This document shows positions 62,347 to 64,000 of a stretch of 64,000 bases of DNA, one piece after another (positions within the stretch are counted from its first letter, which is position 1; every line of letters starts with the position of its first letter). Source of the DNA: Limnohabitans sp. 2KL-1 (GTDB lineage: Bacteria > Pseudomonadota > Gammaproteobacteria > Burkholderiales > Burkholderiaceae_C). The stretch lies in NCBI RefSeq assembly GCF_003063435.1, contig NZ_NESL01000002.1:620001-684000 (forward strand), read 5' to 3'. The position numbers were made by a program, and so were the translations under genes. The notes beneath the pieces were generated by a model. It ran no database searches, had not been told where the DNA came from, and saw only the letters and a program-made list of their open reading frames with translations.

Positions 62347-63342
62347 TCAGGCCAGGATTTCTACCCAGTTGGGGCCCTGCCCCAAAGGCACACGCTGTTG
62401 CAGTGCCAACTGACCCGTGGCGCGATCGATCGACAAGCGGCTCAGGTGGTGCGACAACTGGCCCACCACCAGCAAATGCTGGCCGATCGGGTCAATGGCA
62501 AAACCACGGGGCTGGGTTTCAACGGCCGTGTGACCCTTGACGGTGATGTGACCTGTGACCGTGTCAACAGCAAAGTGTGCCAGCGTGCTGGAAGTGCGCT
62601 CGCTGGCGTACAAGTGACGTCCATCGGGCGTGAGGTGCAGATCGGCCGCCCAAGGCTGGCCCGTGAAGCCTGCGGGCAAAATGTCCACACGGCTTTGCAC
62701 ACCGCTCAAACGGCCCTGCTTGGCATCCCAGGCCAGCACGTCCAACGTGCCATCGAGTTCGTTGAGCAAGTACACAAACCGGCCTGCAGGGTCAAACCGA
62801 CAATGCCGAGGCCCTGCACCGGCACGCCCGTGCCAGGTGGATGCGGGGCTCAATTGGCCTGTCTCGGCATTGAACGCATACACCATGAGTTCGCCGCCGC
62901 CCAGGCTGGTGGCCAGCACATAACGGTTGCAAGGCGAAGCCACGATGGCGTGGGCATTGGGGCCCGTGGGCACCACCTGCTGCACAGCGCCCACCGAGCC
63001 ATCGGCCAACACCGGGCTCACCGTGAGCTGGTGCCCGGGGTACGAAGCCGCCAACAAAAACCGTCCCGTGATGTCGGTGCCCACATAAGCCATGCTGGCG
63101 GGCAAAGCCGCCTCACCCACCCGGCGCAGATCGCGGTTTTGCGGGTCAATGGCCAGACTCACCACCGCCATCGGGTCACTGCGGCGGGCCGCATACAGCA
63201 TGTGCCGCGAAGGGCTGATGGCCATGGGCATGAGGTTCCCACCCACATGCACGGTGCTTTGCAACCGCAGCTCGCCATGGGCTGCCATGTGCAGCACCGA
63301 GATGTCGCCACTGTCGGCATTGGAAACATAAACATGGGCCAT
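62347..63342 (-). CDS. Lactonase family beta-propeller protein (YbhE/Pgl-like)
   Basis: A 331-residue seven-bladed propeller of the 6-phosphogluconolactonase/YbhE family: VYVSNADSGDISVLHM, YVGTDITGRFLLAASY, GPRHCRFDPAGRFVYLLNELDGTLDVL and DLHLTPDGRHLYASERTSSTLAHF are typical. The physiological lactone is not certain. Next to an amidohydrolase on the same strand, it may take part in degradation of an aromatic or sugar lactone (inference). Confidence 0.88.
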   Translation of the reverse strand: MAHVYVSNADSGDISVLHMAAHGELRLQSTVHVGGNLMPMAISPSRHMLYAARRSDPMAVVSLAIDPQNRDLRRVGEAALPASMAYVGTDITGRFLLAASYPGHQLTVSPVLADGSVGAVQQVVPTGPNAHAIVASPCNRYVLATSLGGGELMVYAFNAETGQLSPASTWHGRAGAGPRHCRFDPAGRFVYLLNELDGTLDVLAWDAKQGRLSGVQSRVDILPAGFTGQPWAADLHLTPDGRHLYASERTSSTLAHFAVDTVTGHITVKGHTAVETQPRGFAIDPIGQHLLVVGQLSHHLSRLSIDRATGQLALQQRVPLGQGPNWVEILA

Positions 63343-63388
63343 GGGTCAGATTTCCTGAAAATGCATCTAAAGCCGAGCACCTGAGCGC

Positions 63389-64000
63389 TCAAGCATCAAA
63401 GCCGTAAAGCTGTGCAGGGTTGTCCACCAAAATGCGTTGCAGATCGGCATCACACGCAACCCAGGCGGGCAACAAGTTCAGCAAGGCGGCATTGGAGGGC
63501 ACGGGGTCTTGATTGGGGTGAGGCCAATTGCTCGCCCACAAACAGCGCTCGGGGTAATGGGTCGCAAGGTAACGTGCCAGCAAACCCACATCGTCGTAAT
63601 AAGGCGCTCCGTGGCGCGAAGTCTCATAAGGTGCAGACAGCTTGACCCAAACACGGCCTGTGTCCAGCAAGCGGCACAGGGCCTGAAACGCCGGGTCGTC
63701 CGTGCCCGAAGGGGGCTCCAGAAATTTTCCGTTGTGATCGATCACCAGCGGCACATCCAGGCTTTGCAAGAGTGGCAGGCGCTGCACAAACTCACAGCCA
63801 TTGAACTGCACATTCAAATGCCAGCCCAAAGGCTGCACCTTGACGGCCATCGGTGCCAGCGCATCCCAGCCCAACAGCCCGCCAGGGAACATCATCATGC
63901 GCACACCCCGCACGCCTGCGGCATGCATGGCTTGCAATTGGGTGTCGCTCACCTGCACCGGCACCATGGCCACGGCCCGGGCGCGGCCGGGCATGCTGGC
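63389..64000 (-). CDS. Amidohydrolase-family (TIM-barrel) protein, C-terminal part
   Basis: The frame is open at the right window edge, so the N terminus is missing. Visible parts are GVRGVRMMMFPGGLLGW, LPLLQSLDVPLVIDHNGKF, VWVKLSAPYETSR, CLWASNWPHPNQDP and ILVDNPAQLYGFDA, the usual pattern of amidohydrolase-2/LigI-like lactone and decarboxylase enzymes. The His of VIDHNGK and the Asn of ASNWPHP are at active-site positions. It lies 46 bases upstream of the lactonase gene on the same strand, so the two are probably co-transcribed. Confidence 0.85.
   Translation of the reverse strand, partial: ASMPGRARAVAMVPVQVSDTQLQAMHAAGVRGVRMMMFPGGLLGWDALAPMAVKVQPLGWHLNVQFNGCEFVQRLPLLQSLDVPLVIDHNGKFLEPPSGTDDPAFQALCRLLDTGRVWVKLSAPYETSRHGAPYYDDVGLLARYLATHYPERCLWASNWPHPNQDPVPSNAALLNLLPAWVACDADLQRILVDNPAQLYGFDA

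Overview
The window reads as a chromosomal segment of a betaproteobacterium of the order Burkholderiales, most like a freshwater Comamonadaceae (Limnohabitans/Rhodoferax type). This rests on high-GC genes, a betaproteobacterial ilvB-ilvN-ilvC / pssA / leuA arrangement, DUF3619 and DUF3106 genes behind an ECF sigma factor, an Anbu-type proteasome homologue and the dnaX-ybaB-recR block beside the SRP RNA gene. The genus is an inference; no rRNA or tRNA gene is present to confirm it.

Layout. 0-8 kb: end of an IclR regulator, pbpG, then minus-strand branched-chain amino acid genes (ilvB, ilvN, ilvC, leuA) with phosphatidylserine synthase; leuA has a leader peptide and an attenuator hairpin. 8-11 kb: ECF sigma factor operon (sigma, DUF3619, DUF3106, RDD) and a LOG-family gene. 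11-18 kb: PII protein, NAD synthetase, GNAT/FemAB-like protein, pyrophosphatase and the molybdenum cofactor genes moaA-mobA-moeA. 18-23 kb: RND efflux pump without an outer-membrane partner. 23-31 kb: rnhA, gloB, mltD, a substrate-binding protein, recR-ybaB-dnaX and the SRP RNA. 31-45 kb: suhB, a CNNM/CorC protein, mutS, Anbu peptidase, hydrolase, two tandem undecaprenyl-diphosphatase genes, a three-gene lipoprotein operon and glnS.

45.4-58.8 kb is an accessory island between glnS and a PPOX flavoprotein gene. It holds McrC and a 5'-truncated McrB joined to an IS3-family element, then a minus-strand cluster (DinD/BRO-N protein, RhuM-Fic fusion, truncated RhuM, ParE-Phd). From 52.6 kb follows a run of toxin-antitoxin modules on the plus strand: DUF4160/DUF2442, MbcA-like antitoxin with a broken RES toxin, RelE/Xre, MntA/HepT, an orphan MNT nucleotidyltransferase, TumE/TumA, an orphan addiction-module antitoxin and an HTH-nucleotidyltransferase with a decayed HEPN partner.

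The most unusual observation is in this last run. The 3' end of a DUF924 gene (core GAGCCGGGGTCGGGGTTTTA) recurs five times in the same orientation at the joints between modules, alongside internally deleted copies of DUF924 and of both nucleotidyltransferase types. The region looks like a cassette array built, duplicated and eroded around a DUF924 tail. No integrase is visible, so the mechanism is open.

58.8-64 kb returns to ordinary genes: PPOX flavoprotein, YdjM-like membrane hydrolase, a methyltransferase, a hemerythrin protein, a beta-propeller lactonase and the C-terminal part of an amidohydrolase running off the window edge.
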